A stretch of 64,000 nt of DNA from Desulfitobacterium sp050251735 (GCA_050251735.1 JBFWMF010000011.1:62001-126000); one strand, 5' to 3'. Positions 26,566 to 36,035 are shown, numbered from the stretch's first letter. Numbers and translations are program-made. Notes: generated by a model not told the origin, from the letters alone.

Positions 26566-26997
26566 TCACTCCTTTGGCCATAAGATCATTTGGGTGCATC
26601 GGAACATGGCGATTTTCTTACCGCTTTCTTCAGATGTGACTACTGCATCCCAAACCTGAGTTGTTCTTCCTACATGTTGTGCAGTGGCAACGCAAAGGAT
26701 TTTTCCATCTCGTTGAGTACTAAGGTGATTACTTTTCAGTTCGATCGTTGTAAATCCCTGTGCTCCCTCGGGTAGATGAGCAACTGTCGCATATCCGCAA
26801 CATGTATCAGCTAAAGCGACTATACTGGCTGCATGCAAATAGCCATTAGGTGCCATATGAAAATGTTTTATTTCCATGCTACCGTTTAGCTTCTCTTCTT
26901 CCAAGCTTACTATTTCTACATTTAATAATCCCGGTAAATATTCCTTTCCTAAACTATTGAAGTATTCAGCTGTAATTTCTTTGCGCAAATGATTCAT
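26566..26997 (-). CDS. PaaI-family hotdog thioesterase
   Basis: A 143-residue hotdog-fold protein of the PaaI/YbgC-like thioesterase group, which hydrolyses acyl- or aryl-CoA. The segment HMAPNGYLHAASIVALADTC matches the family HxxxG.H.ggv..lAD pattern, with the Asp in the usual catalytic region. The ATG at 26997 has AAAGGA upstream; a TTG seven codons earlier is less likely. Its substrate cannot be read from the context. Confidence 0.85.
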   Translation of the reverse strand: MNHLRKEITAEYFNSLGKEYLPGLLNVEIVSLEEEKLNGSMEIKHFHMAPNGYLHAASIVALADTCCGYATVAHLPEGAQGFTTIELKSNHLSTQRDGKILCVATAQHVGRTTQVWDAVVTSEESGKKIAMFRCTQMILWPKE

Positions 26998-27279
26998 AAC
27001 GTTTACCAGTCCTTTCAAACTAGTTTTGATATCTTAGTATTGAAAAATTAATAACAGTCATTAACGAACCAACAAACTAAGAAAAGTGTAGTTTAAATAG
27101 ACAATACTAAATATGGCATTGTAAGTCAACCATTGTTTTCTGAATAGTCTGTCTTTAATTCGTTCTTTATTTTATTCTGAGAAAGTATAAAAGTACCATA
27201 GATTTTTACTAACTAAGTAAGGTATAGTTAGAGAGGGAGTAATCTCTACATTAAAATAATGTTTAAGGGAGGACACGAA

Positions 27280-28116
27280 TTGGATTCTGAAAAAGTTGTC
27301 AATATGGTCCCTAAGCTGAAAATGAACAAAAGTTTCATTACTTTGGGTATTGTACTTGTACTTCTCGCCTTTCTAGCACTGGATGCTTTTGTCATTGTCA
27401 ATGCTGGCCAAAGAGGCATTGTGCTACAATTAGGAGCTGTCCGTCCGGTCGTCTTAACGGAAGGTCTTCATTTTAAAATGCCTTTCATCCAAAATGTGAT
27501 TCCTGTAGATGTGCGGGTGCAAAAGTCTCAATCTGATCAAACTGCCGCGTCAAAGGATCTCCAAATCGTGACGACAACTGTTGCAGTTAACTTTCACCTT
27601 GACCCTAACCAAGTGAATTCTCTTTATCAAAATGTAGGGTTATCTTATGGTGAGCGAATAGTCGATCCGGCGATCGGCGAAGCAGTCAAGGCAATAACTG
27701 CTCAATATACTGCTGAGGAGCTGATCTCTAAACGTTCTGAAGTGAGTGCTAAGATCAAGGAGACGCTCTCGGCAAAATTAGCCACTTATTTTATGATTCT
27801 CGATGAAATTAACATTACAGAATTTAAATTTAGTGAAGAATTTAATAACGCTATCGAACAAAAACAAATTGCCGAGCAACAAGCCTTAAAGGCCAATCTC
27901 GATTTGCAAAGAATTGAAATTGAAGCTAAACAAAAAATTGAACAAGCAAAAGCAGAAGCCGAATCTCTCAGACTTCAAAAACAAGAAGTTACCCCTGAAC
28001 TCGTAAAACTAAGAGAAATTGAGGCCAAGATTAAAGCCATTGAAAAGTGGGATGGTAAACTTCCAAATGTTACCGGTGGTGCTGTACCTTTTATCGACGT
28101 CAATAACGGGCAATAA
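27280..28116 (+). CDS. SPFH/prohibitin family membrane protein
   Basis: A 278-residue protein with one N-terminal transmembrane segment (about 16-38), an SPFH/band 7 domain starting VNAGQRGIVLQLGAVRP, and a long Glu/Lys/Gln-rich coiled coil (about 185-255). Prohibitin-like proteins scaffold membrane microdomains or regulate membrane proteases. AAGGGAGG at 27265-27272 fits a TTG start at 27280; an ATG at 27259 would place this ribosome site inside the gene. It is transcribed alone and ends at a strong terminator. Confidence 0.85.
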   Translation: MDSEKVVNMVPKLKMNKSFITLGIVLVLLAFLALDAFVIVNAGQRGIVLQLGAVRPVVLTEGLHFKMPFIQNVIPVDVRVQKSQSDQTAASKDLQIVTTTVAVNFHLDPNQVNSLYQNVGLSYGERIVDPAIGEAVKAITAQYTAEELISKRSEVSAKIKETLSAKLATYFMILDEINITEFKFSEEFNNAIEQKQIAEQQALKANLDLQRIEIEAKQKIEQAKAEAESLRLQKQEVTPELVKLREIEAKIKAIEKWDGKLPNVTGGAVPFIDVNNGQ

Positions 28117-28140
28117 AGTTTACCTCAAGAAGAGATCACA

Positions 28141-28193
28141 AAAGCGGTTGTTACTCTATGAACTCAAAGTTCATGTGTAACAACCGCTTTATT
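28141..28193. terminator. Bidirectional terminator between SPFH gene and parC-like gene
   Basis: Stem AAAGCGGTTGTTAC/GTAACAACCGCTTT (14 bp), with an inner stem ATGAACT/AGTTCAT, lies between convergent genes. Bases next to it are A/T rich. Confidence 0.9.
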
Positions 28194-28215
28194 ATTCACC
28201 GCTTTATGAAATTAT

Positions 28216-30642
28216 CTAGATGACGTGAACCACATAATCATTAATGATTACGTTGACTAACCCAACTCCACTCTTCGCTCTAGACTCAATTTTTAGTGAC
28301 TTCGCCTCGATATTCGTCACGGTTCCGCTCTCTTGAATAATATGCAGGACCTTAGTATCATCGCCGTTAACTTGGACCGCAGAAACTATATACCCTGTTT
28401 TCTCTGCATCGATCTTGGCGATAGCTATCCCTCTTCCGGAACGACCTTGGGATTTATACTCGTCCAAGGGGGTTCTCTTGACATAGCCTTGATCCGTTAC
28501 AGTTATCAAATCCCCTGAATTACCTTCTGTGCTTGCCGAAAGCAACAGAGCATCGACAACGAAATCCCCATCGCTTAAGGTCATCCCCTTGACTCCTCGG
28601 GATTTGCGTCCCATAGGATTGACTTCTGATTCCGCAAAACGAATCGCTTGTCCTTGGTAGCTGGCGAGGAACAAATCACCATCTCCTTCACTGAGGAATA
28701 CCTTAACTATTTCATCCTGATCCTTTAATCCCATCGCTTCAGGAGTTCTGGCATTGAGGAAATCGGTCACTGGACTCCTCATGACCTGACCATCCCTTGT
28801 GATGAACACAAAGTGCTGCCCTTCTTTCCCTTCTTTCAGAGAAATCATCGAAACGATTTGTTCATCCTCCGGTAGAGGGAAATAGTTATTTACGGCTCTT
28901 CCCTTTTCCTTAGCTCCGGCCTCAGGGATCAATTTAGTCTTTGCATCATAGAACTTGCCATTCTGGGTAAAGAAATAAAGAGTGTCCTTTGAGGTACAGG
29001 GAGCTTGATCGATGATTACATCGCCATCTTTAAAAGCAAAGGCAAGGGCATTGGCTTGGCTTTTTCGAGTTGGGGCGGGCATTTGTTTGATAAAGCCCTT
29101 TCTCGTTAGAAAAACTTCCATTGCCTTCTCAGGTTCTTCAAAAGCGCTAAAATCTATTTCCTCGCCTACATCCTCGGGAAGAATCAAGGTACGTCGATCA
29201 TCTCCGTACTTATCGGCAATCACCTTAAGCTCATCCTTGATAATAGCGTAGACTTTATTAACATCCGCCAAAATGCTCTCCAGCTCAGCAATTAACTTCA
29301 TGATGTCTGCATATTCTTTACGAATGGAATCCAACTCGAGATTGGTTAAATGCTGCAGCTTCATATCCAAAATCGCCTGGGCCTGGACATCTGTAAATTC
29401 AAAACGCGTGATTAAACCCGCTTTGGCGATGGAAGGATTTTTACTGGAACGGATAATCGACAAGACTTCATCCAAATTGTTGATAGCAATAACTAAGCCC
29501 TCTAAGATGTGGGCTCGGGCTTTAGCTTTTTCTAATTCATATTCTGTCCTGCGAATCACGACTTCCTTACGGTGTTGCAGGAATGATTTATTAATCTCTT
29601 TTAAGCCTAAGACCTTGGGGGTCCCTTCCTCTGTAATAACTAAGTTGATGATGCCAAATGTCTCTTGGAGCTGGGTATATTTAAAGAGAAGCTTTAAGAT
29701 CTTTTTAGGATCGGCATCCTTCTTACACTCAACCACAAGCCGAATGCCTTCGCGGTCAGATTCATCTCGGACTTCGCTGATGCCTTCAATTTTGCCATTT
29801 TCCGATTGAGTCTCAATCTTTGCTGCTAAGGTGGATTTGGAAACCTGGAAGGGAATTTCTGTAATTACGATCAGGGTTTTGCCATTCTTTCCAGGCTCTG
29901 TGACTGCTTTGCCTCGCATAATCACTTTTCCCCGTCCAGTTCGATAAGCGTCAGTGAACCCTTGGGAACCGATAATTAGTCCCCCGGTAGGAAAATCAGG
30001 TCCCTTAACCTTCTCCATCAGCTCTTCGAGAGTCACCTCTGGCTTGTCGATTTGGAGAATCAGGGCTGACACAACTTCCCGCAAGTTATGAGGCGGGATA
30101 TTGCTGGCCATCCCTACGGCAATTCCGGAGCCTCCATTGACCAATAGATTAGGAAACGGACTAGGCAAGACGATGGGCTCTTTCAACCGTTGATCATAGT
30201 TAGGTTTAAAAGAGATGACGTTTTTCTCAATATCTTGAGTTATCATCTGGGAAAGATGGGTCATCCGCATCTCCGTATAACGCATTGCCGCGGCACTATC
30301 GCCGTCGATGGAACCAAAATTACCTTGCCCATCAATTAGTGGATAACGGGTAGCCCATGGCTGGGCCATTCTTACAGCAGCATCATAGATAGAGGAATCG
30401 CCATGGGGATGGTATTTTCCCATACAATCCCCCACCAGACGTGCGGATTTGCTATAGCCTTTATCCGGATGCATGCTGAGTTCGTCCATGGAATAAATAA
30501 TCCGGCGATGGACAGGCTTGAGACCATCCCTCACATCAGGGACAGCCCGTTGCAATATGACATGTTTTGAATATCCTAGGAAGCTCTCGGGAAGAACCTC
30601 TTCCAAGGAGCGTTGGGTTACATTTTCTTCAAGTATACTCAT
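28216..30642 (-). CDS. parC: Type IIA topoisomerase subunit A (ParC-like)
   Basis: DNA breakage-reunion subunit, 808 residues. The catalytic Tyr122 lies in AAAMRYTEMR, and the quinolone region KYHPHGDSSIYD keeps the sensitive-type Ser and Asp. Six C-terminal beta-pinwheel blades follow. The GyrA-box position reads QGRSGRG instead of QRRGGKG, and the gene is paired with a parE-like gene rather than next to dnaA/recF, so topoisomerase IV is favoured over gyrase. The start has GAGGTG upstream and lies 20 bases after the parE-like stop. Confidence 0.85.
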   Translation of the reverse strand: MSILEENVTQRSLEEVLPESFLGYSKHVILQRAVPDVRDGLKPVHRRIIYSMDELSMHPDKGYSKSARLVGDCMGKYHPHGDSSIYDAAVRMAQPWATRYPLIDGQGNFGSIDGDSAAAMRYTEMRMTHLSQMITQDIEKNVISFKPNYDQRLKEPIVLPSPFPNLLVNGGSGIAVGMASNIPPHNLREVVSALILQIDKPEVTLEELMEKVKGPDFPTGGLIIGSQGFTDAYRTGRGKVIMRGKAVTEPGKNGKTLIVITEIPFQVSKSTLAAKIETQSENGKIEGISEVRDESDREGIRLVVECKKDADPKKILKLLFKYTQLQETFGIINLVITEEGTPKVLGLKEINKSFLQHRKEVVIRRTEYELEKAKARAHILEGLVIAINNLDEVLSIIRSSKNPSIAKAGLITRFEFTDVQAQAILDMKLQHLTNLELDSIRKEYADIMKLIAELESILADVNKVYAIIKDELKVIADKYGDDRRTLILPEDVGEEIDFSAFEEPEKAMEVFLTRKGFIKQMPAPTRKSQANALAFAFKDGDVIIDQAPCTSKDTLYFFTQNGKFYDAKTKLIPEAGAKEKGRAVNNYFPLPEDEQIVSMISLKEGKEGQHFVFITRDGQVMRSPVTDFLNARTPEAMGLKDQDEIVKVFLSEGDGDLFLASYQGQAIRFAESEVNPMGRKSRGVKGMTLSDGDFVVDALLLSASTEGNSGDLITVTDQGYVKRTPLDEYKSQGRSGRGIAIAKIDAEKTGYIVSAVQVNGDDTKVLHIIQESGTVTNIEAKSLKIESRAKSGVGLVNVIINDYVVHVI

Positions 30643-30662
30643 GCTTTCACCTCAACTCGAAT

Positions 30663-32579
30663 TTACATATCGTCTTCAGTAAATACGATATTATCCATTA
30701 AAAATTCTCGGCGAGGATCCACTTGTTCGCTCATGAGAATCTTCAGCTTTCGTTCGGCCTCAAGGGCATCATCAATAGTAACTTGAATCATTCGTCGATT
30801 GACAGGATTCAGGGTGGTTTCCCAGAGTTGTTCCGGGTTCATCTCTCCTAATCCTTTATAGCGCTGAATCTTAGCGTTTTTTCCTAATTCCTTCATGGCA
30901 TCTTTTAGCTCGTCCTCATCATAGGCATAACGGACTAACTTACCCTTTTCCTTTTCTACTTTATACAAAGGAGCCTGGGCGATATAGACCTTTCCACTTA
31001 TGATGAGTGGCTTCATATAGCGAAAAAAGAATGTGAGCAATAAACAGCGTATATGAGCTCCATCGATGTCCGCATCGGTCATGATGCAGACCCGAGCATA
31101 ATTGGACTTATCTACTTCGAATTCTTTCCCAACTCCTGCCCCGATAGCTGTAATCATACTGCGTATTTCTTCATTCTCCAGAACCTTATCCATCTTAGCA
31201 CGATAGGTATTAATAACTTTTCCTCTTAAGGGGAGAATGGCTTGAAAGCGGCGATCTCTTCCTGACTTGGCTGACCCACCTGCACTGTCACCCTCCACTA
31301 AGTAGAGTTCATTGCGATTCCGATCCTTTTCGCTGCAAGCAGCTAATTTCCCACTCAGAGCCTTTACTTCAGCGTCCCGAGCCTTCTTCTTTAGCTCTTT
31401 CGCCCGCTTCGCAGCTAAACGTTCTAAACAGGTGGTTAGAGCGCGATTAATGGCATCCTTTGCGACATTAGGGTTTTGTTCAAAGAAGTTGCTGATTCCT
31501 TCATTGGTAAGGGATTGGACAATTCCTTCCACTTCCATATTAGATAGCTTGGTTTTTGTCTGCCCTTCGAACTGGGGCTCCCGTACTTTCACTGAGAGTA
31601 CACAGGTTAAGCCATCCTTTAAATCATCTCCAATAAGACTCTCATCTTTCTTGAATAAATTGTTTTTCTTGCCATAAGCATTAAAGACCTTGGTTAAGGC
31701 CGTACGAAATCCAGACTCGTGAGTTCCACCTTCATCGGTCGGGATATTATTGACATAAGAACGCAGGTGCTCGACTTCCCCATCGTTATATTGAATAGCG
31801 CATTCAACGATGACGTCTTCCTTTTCTCCTTTAAAATGGATGAGCTTTTTATGTACAGCATTAAAATCAGATTCCTTATTAAGGTGTTCTACAAAGCCGA
31901 TGACCCCATTTTGAGATTGGAAGGTTTCACTCCTCTGTTCTTTGCGGTTATCGGTCAAGACGATCATAAGACCGGGATTTAGAAAGGCAAGCTCCATCAG
32001 TCTGCTACGGAGTATATCAAATTTAAAATTGATACTCTCCTTAAAAATAAGCGAATCCGGTTTAAAGGTTACTTGAGTGCCGCTCCCTTTAACACCTTTT
32101 TTCACCACATTAAGATCGGATTTCAGCTTTCCCCCATTTTCATATTCAAGACGGAAGATCTTACCTTCGCGGCTGACTTCCACCACCAGAAAAGTCGACA
32201 ACGCATTGACAACGCTGGCACCAACCCCATGAAGACCTCCTGAGGTTTTGTAGGCATTACTGTCAAATTTCCCCCCGGCATGAAGCTGTTCAAAAGCAAG
32301 TCGCACAGCTGGGATTTTTTTAATCGGGTGGATATCAACAGGAATACCACGACCATTATCCTTCACAGTCAAGGAACCATCCGAGTTAAGTGTAACATCA
32401 ATCCGAGTGCAGAAACCTGCCCCTGCTTCATCGATGGCATTATCAATAATCTCCCATGCACAATGGTGTAATCCCTTGCTACCAATAGAACCAATATACA
32501 TACCTGGACGTTTGCGTACAGCTTCCAAACCTTCCAGAACTTGAATCGACTCCGCATTATAGTTTGAATCCATGGACAA
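30663..32579 (-). CDS. parE: Type IIA topoisomerase subunit B (ParE-like)
   Basis: ATPase subunit, 638 residues. It has the GHKL motifs EIIDNAIDEAGAG, DNGRGIPVD and GGLHGVGASVVNALS, and the TOPRIM motifs VEGDSAGGSAKSGRDR and DADIDGAHIR. The length and short C-terminus fit ParE or Gram-positive GyrB; pairing with a GyrA-box-degenerate partner supports ParE. GGGAGG is seven bases before a TTG at 32579, with an ATG two codons later. Confidence 0.87.
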   Translation of the reverse strand: MSMDSNYNAESIQVLEGLEAVRKRPGMYIGSIGSKGLHHCAWEIIDNAIDEAGAGFCTRIDVTLNSDGSLTVKDNGRGIPVDIHPIKKIPAVRLAFEQLHAGGKFDSNAYKTSGGLHGVGASVVNALSTFLVVEVSREGKIFRLEYENGGKLKSDLNVVKKGVKGSGTQVTFKPDSLIFKESINFKFDILRSRLMELAFLNPGLMIVLTDNRKEQRSETFQSQNGVIGFVEHLNKESDFNAVHKKLIHFKGEKEDVIVECAIQYNDGEVEHLRSYVNNIPTDEGGTHESGFRTALTKVFNAYGKKNNLFKKDESLIGDDLKDGLTCVLSVKVREPQFEGQTKTKLSNMEVEGIVQSLTNEGISNFFEQNPNVAKDAINRALTTCLERLAAKRAKELKKKARDAEVKALSGKLAACSEKDRNRNELYLVEGDSAGGSAKSGRDRRFQAILPLRGKVINTYRAKMDKVLENEEIRSMITAIGAGVGKEFEVDKSNYARVCIMTDADIDGAHIRCLLLTFFFRYMKPLIISGKVYIAQAPLYKVEKEKGKLVRYAYDEDELKDAMKELGKNAKIQRYKGLGEMNPEQLWETTLNPVNRRMIQVTIDDALEAERKLKILMSEQVDPRREFLMDNIVFTEDDM

Positions 32580-32668
32580 AGTGGTTCCTCCCTTTCGATA
32601 TCTGACACGGATATCTCACATTATACTTCTACAATTAGCAAAAAAAGTCATAGGTGGCAAGCCTTATT

Positions 32669-32677
32669 ATTATACCA
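32669..32677 (-). promoter_or_regulatory. Extended -10 promoter of parE-parC
   Basis: On the minus strand TGGTATAAT forms an extended -10 about 90 bases before the parE-like start. The -35 region is weak. Confidence 0.45.
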
Positions 32678-32734
32678 TACAGTCTATTTATCGAGTATTC
32701 TTCTCTTTAATAATAGCCTTAGCCTAAATCAGAC

Positions 32735-32770
32735 GGTTATTAGATACGTTATTAAATGCGTTATTAGATA
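32735..32770. repeat. Three tandem 12-bp repeats upstream of parE-like gene
   Basis: Copies GGTTATTAGATA, CGTTATTAAATG and CGTTATTAGATA lie head to tail. They fall in the 530-base gap between the divergent parE-like and CWB2 genes. Confidence 0.6.
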
Positions 32771-32786
32771 GACAGTCATTAGAAAA

Positions 32787-32808
32787 AGCCCGCCAAACAA
32801 TGCGGGCT
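32787..32808 (-). terminator. Terminator-like hairpin oriented for the minus strand
   Basis: Stem AGCCCGC/GCGGGCT with an 8-base loop is followed on the minus strand by a run of five T; the plus-strand side is weaker. No annotated minus-strand gene ends here, only the short open frame at 32857-32931. Confidence 0.6.
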
Positions 32809-32856
32809 ATTTTATAGTCTACCAGTTTCGGTTTTAGTTTGTCAAAATACCTTATA

Positions 32857-32931
32857 TCAAACCTTATTTGGGCGTTTAAGGATTTCCACAAGCTTGACTA
32901 TTCCCCAGGCAATCACAGCATAAACAAGCAT
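32857..32931 (-). CDS. Possible 24-residue membrane peptide or gene relic
   Basis: The frame reads as a hydrophobic segment (MLVYAVIAWGIVKL) and a basic end (EILKRPNKV), and its stop is followed by a minus-strand terminator at 32787-32808. There is no ribosome site before the ATG, and the frame extends only seven codons further back. It may be the last part of a decayed gene. The remainder of the gap up to 33060 shows no convincing gene. Confidence 0.25.
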   Translation of the reverse strand: MLVYAVIAWGIVKLVEILKRPNKV

Positions 32932-33063
32932 CGCTACAAGGAGATAACCACATCACATTATGTATATTTAAATTTAGCTGCTTTTTCTAATTTGGGTTTT
33001 CGACGAAATCATGGGCCTTTTTTCCTATTTTGCATCTTTTGCTCTTAATTCTGTCAATTATTA

Positions 33064-33072
33064 TGGTATAAT
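33064..33072 (+). promoter_or_regulatory. Extended -10 promoter of CWB2/amidase gene
   Basis: TGGTATAAT (33064-33072) lies 37 bases before the GTG start. It is the same nine-base sequence seen in front of the divergent parE-like gene. The -35 is poor. Confidence 0.5.
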
Positions 33073-33109
33073 CGACATGCAGACAAGATGTTTGGGAGAG
33101 GATAAGATA

Positions 33110-35656
33110 GTGAAAAAAGTAATATTAACCATTCTCGTTTCACTTACCTTTGTGTTGAGTACTTCTACAGTTGCTTCCGCAAGCCCCTTGGCTTACCCCA
33201 TTGAACGAATAGCAGGGCAAGATCGTGTTGAAACAGCCCTTAGTATATCCCAAAAAGGTTGGACAACGGCTGAGACCGTAATTTTGTGCGAATACGGCGA
33301 CTATCCTGATTCCATCGCTTCTACACCCTATGCCGTAAGCCTTAATGCCCCCATTCTGCTAACCCAAGGCAATGGGCTAGATTCCCGGGTAAAAGCAGAG
33401 CTCATCCGCTTACAGCCCCAAAAAATAGTTCTTTTAGGAGGGACCGGCGTTCTTAAGCCTTCTATAGAAGAAGAGTTAGGTAAATTGAACTTTTCCGTTG
33501 AAGTGGAGCGGATCGGTGGTACGAACCGCTACGATACCTCCATTTTACTGGCGCAACGAGTGCCTAGTGATACTGTCATTCTAGCTAATGGAGATGATTT
33601 CCCTGATGCCTTATCCGCAGCAAGCTTTGCCGGCATCAAACAAATTCCCATCGTTCTTACTTCAAAGAAAATTCCCGAATTGGTACTAACGTATTTGAAT
33701 GAAACTCAACCCAGTGAGATTATCGTCATCGGTGGCGAAGGAGTCATCCCCTCCGCCGGACTCACTGATAATGGCTTTACGATCACAACTCGCCTCGGAG
33801 GGCAAAATCGCTATGAAACCAATGCCTCCGTGGTTTCCCATGTGAAAGATGCTTATGCAACCGACGATCTCTTCCTCGCCTCAGGAATTACCTTTCCCGA
33901 TGCTGTGGCGGGAACTGTACTAGCAGCCAAAGCGAAGGCTCCCCTCCTCCTTACTGAAAAGCAAGACGTTCCTTCCCCCGTTTATACTTACATGCGTGAA
34001 CACATGAAAATCGAGCCACCGCCCAAGATCGCAGAAACGCCAAAAAACAAACCACAGCAAGCAAGCATCATCCCCTCTGGAGGACTTAACTTACGTGACA
34101 TTCCCTCCCCTTCCGGAGCAAGAATTATTACTATTCCTCATGGAACTACCCTCACCCTTCTGGAAGAAAAAAATGGTTGGTACAAGACCGCTTTCGAATC
34201 TCATACGGGCTGGGTTTCTGCTGAATACATAACTCTTATCAATCAAACCGCTCCGGATAAGCAGAATCCTCCAGCTGCTCCGGACAAACGCCAAGGAACT
34301 ATCACTCCCTCAACTGGACTCAATCTTCGCCTAACTCCCTCCTCTACCGGGGAAAAATTAGTCACCATACCTAAAGATACAACCATTCAGATCCTCGAGG
34401 AACAAACGGGTTGGTATAAAACCACCTACCAATCACACACGGGTTGGATTGCTGCAGAGTATGTAGCTCTGACATCCTCTGCTTCTGAGCAGGCAGGCAC
34501 ATCTCCGCTCAAAAGAGGTCTAATCACAGCAGGTAACGGTCTAAATCTTAGAGCTACTCCCTCTTCTTCAGGAGAGAAGCTAATTACCGTTCCTGTGGAC
34601 ACTACTATAGAAATTATCGCCGAAGAAAATGGTTGGTATAAATTAACCTATCAATCTCAAACGGGTTGGGTAGCCAAAGAGTACGTAGATATCGTAGAAA
34701 ACAACAATAACGATACAAATGGAAGCTCTGACGTGGTTCCTGTTGAGAATGAAGCTACTAGCCCTGATAATTCGATTCCTGAGATTTCTATTGATCTAAG
34801 TGTCAATGGAACGGTCTATATTTTAGGTGGATCCGGAGTCATTAGCCCAGCAACCCAATCAATCATTGAAGGTAAAACTCAATCAAAGCACCCAGAAAAT
34901 CAACGAGAGTTTCCTGCCCTGCCGTCGAAAATCGAGACTGAAGAAGAGCCCCCACAAAGCGGTGAGGTTCCAGGAACTACCCCCTCCCCTGAACCAGATG
35001 ATTTAGTTTACGACCCTTCTCTAGAAGTTTTGGTCGATCCTTTTGCTGGTATTCCCGAGCTAGCCTTAGCAGGAAAAACGATTATGATTGACCCAGGCCA
35101 TGGTGGCCCAGATGTGGGTGCTGTCGGCCCTTCTAAAACCTACGAAAAGGATAATACCCTAGGAATTGCCTTGGCACTAAAAGATATCTTAACTCAAGCG
35201 GGGGCCGAAGTTTTTTTGACTCGTGAAGAAGATTGTTCTCCTGCTGCAAAATACACTGAACTAGAAGACCTGAAAGCCCGCGTAGCTCTGGCAAATTCTT
35301 ATAATGCCGATCTATTCATCAGCATCCATAATGATGCTTTCACAAATCCTGACACAAATGGTACTTCAGTTTTTTATTCCTCTGCGAATCCCCAAAAGAA
35401 CGAAAGCCTTCACCTTGCAGGCAGTATACGTACTGCTGTCATCAGTACCCTTAACACCAGTGACCGTGGGGTAAAACAAGCGACATTCTACGTTCTCAAA
35501 AACACGAAAATGCCGTCCATTCTATTAGAGACTGCTTTCATTTCCAACACATATGAAGAAGCACGTCTTCAGAACCCTACTTTCCGACAAAACGTTGCTG
35601 CCGGCATATTCCGTGGAATCTATGCTTTTTACACCACTCCTCTGCCTAAGGACTAA
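33110..35656 (+). CDS. Secreted N-acetylmuramoyl-L-alanine amidase with CWB2 and SH3 domains
   Basis: A surface or secreted wall hydrolase of 848 residues from a GTG start with GAGAGG upstream. A signal peptide (about 1-25, ending TVASAS) is followed by CWB2 repeats (PF04122): repeat 1 about 28-125, repeat 2 about 126-225, repeat 3 from about 226. Repeat 3 stops near 303. Three bacterial SH3 domains follow (about 317-378, 396-455 and 470-530), and the missing end of a CWB2 repeat (TVYILGGSGVISPATQ) appears near 565-585. After a Pro/Glu linker comes an Amidase_3 domain (about 656-845) with IDPGHGG, SIHNDA and LLETAF, carrying zinc ligands and the catalytic Glu. CWB2 repeats bind wall polymers non-covalently. 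Confidence 0.92.
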   Translation: MKKVILTILVSLTFVLSTSTVASASPLAYPIERIAGQDRVETALSISQKGWTTAETVILCEYGDYPDSIASTPYAVSLNAPILLTQGNGLDSRVKAELIRLQPQKIVLLGGTGVLKPSIEEELGKLNFSVEVERIGGTNRYDTSILLAQRVPSDTVILANGDDFPDALSAASFAGIKQIPIVLTSKKIPELVLTYLNETQPSEIIVIGGEGVIPSAGLTDNGFTITTRLGGQNRYETNASVVSHVKDAYATDDLFLASGITFPDAVAGTVLAAKAKAPLLLTEKQDVPSPVYTYMREHMKIEPPPKIAETPKNKPQQASIIPSGGLNLRDIPSPSGARIITIPHGTTLTLLEEKNGWYKTAFESHTGWVSAEYITLINQTAPDKQNPPAAPDKRQGTITPSTGLNLRLTPSSTGEKLVTIPKDTTIQILEEQTGWYKTTYQSHTGWIAAEYVALTSSASEQAGTSPLKRGLITAGNGLNLRATPSSSGEKLITVPVDTTIEIIAEENGWYKLTYQSQTGWVAKEYVDIVENNNNDTNGSSDVVPVENEATSPDNSIPEISIDLSVNGTVYILGGSGVISPATQSIIEGKTQSKHPENQREFPALPSKIETEEEPPQSGEVPGTTPSPEPDDLVYDPSLEVLVDPFAGIPELALAGKTIMIDPGHGGPDVGAVGPSKTYEKDNTLGIALALKDILTQAGAEVFLTREEDCSPAAKYTELEDLKARVALANSYNADLFISIHNDAFTNPDTNGTSVFYSSANPQKNESLHLAGSIRTAVISTLNTSDRGVKQATFYVLKNTKMPSILLETAFISNTYEEARLQNPTFRQNVAAGIFRGIYAFYTTPLPKD

Positions 35657-35677
35657 CAGCACATTTATCTGACACAT

Positions 35678-35718
35678 AAGAGTAAATAAATCCATGAGAT
35701 TTGTTTACTCTTTATTTA
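35678..35718 (+). terminator. Terminator after CWB2/amidase gene
   Basis: AAGAGTAAATAAAT pairs with ATTTGTTTACTCTT over a 7-base loop, followed by TATTT. Confidence 0.75.
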
Positions 35719-35846
35719 TGTACATATGTATATAGGATTCATCTTTAATACAACTATGAATCGATTATCTTACTTTTTCGTATCCCGAAATTTATCTAAT
35801 TTACCAAAGAATTGTCGATATAAATATATTGACTTAATCTAAAAAA

Positions 35847-36035
35847 ATTTTCGTCGCTATTCCTATATTTTTCCTCTTCTGGGCCTTAGCTATTAAAAAG
35901 ATGAAAGGTCATATTGCTGGGGTTTTAACTCTTCTCATTGCTTTTGTAGATGTCGTACTGGTTTATGGTATGCCCGTAGGCAATTTTGTTATTGATTTTT
36001 CTTGTTGCTCCAGTTATTCTATTTATTATATATAA
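35847..36035 (+). pseudogene. Relic of lactate permease (LctP) N-terminus
   Basis: With no start codon and a stop just upstream, this frame reads IFVAIPIFFLFWALAIKKMK followed by GHIAGVLTLLIA and VYGMPV, which strongly resembles the first transmembrane region of L-lactate permease. Similarity is lost after about 45 residues. Near the end a second frame reads FLVAPVILFIIYK, as if a membrane-protein C-terminus had been fused by deletion. This explains most of the 437-base gap before xpt; the rest is AT-rich with no gene. Confidence 0.65.

Noticed and set aside
28216..32579. Gyrase rather than topoisomerase IV
   Set aside because: The two are hard to separate by length, but the GyrA box is degenerate (QGRSGRG) and there is no dnaA/recF context. 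I kept ParC/ParE, with some doubt.
32839..33048. 69-codon plus-strand frame before the CWB2 gene
   Set aside because: No ribosome site, unnatural composition, and it overlaps the promoter of the CWB2 gene.
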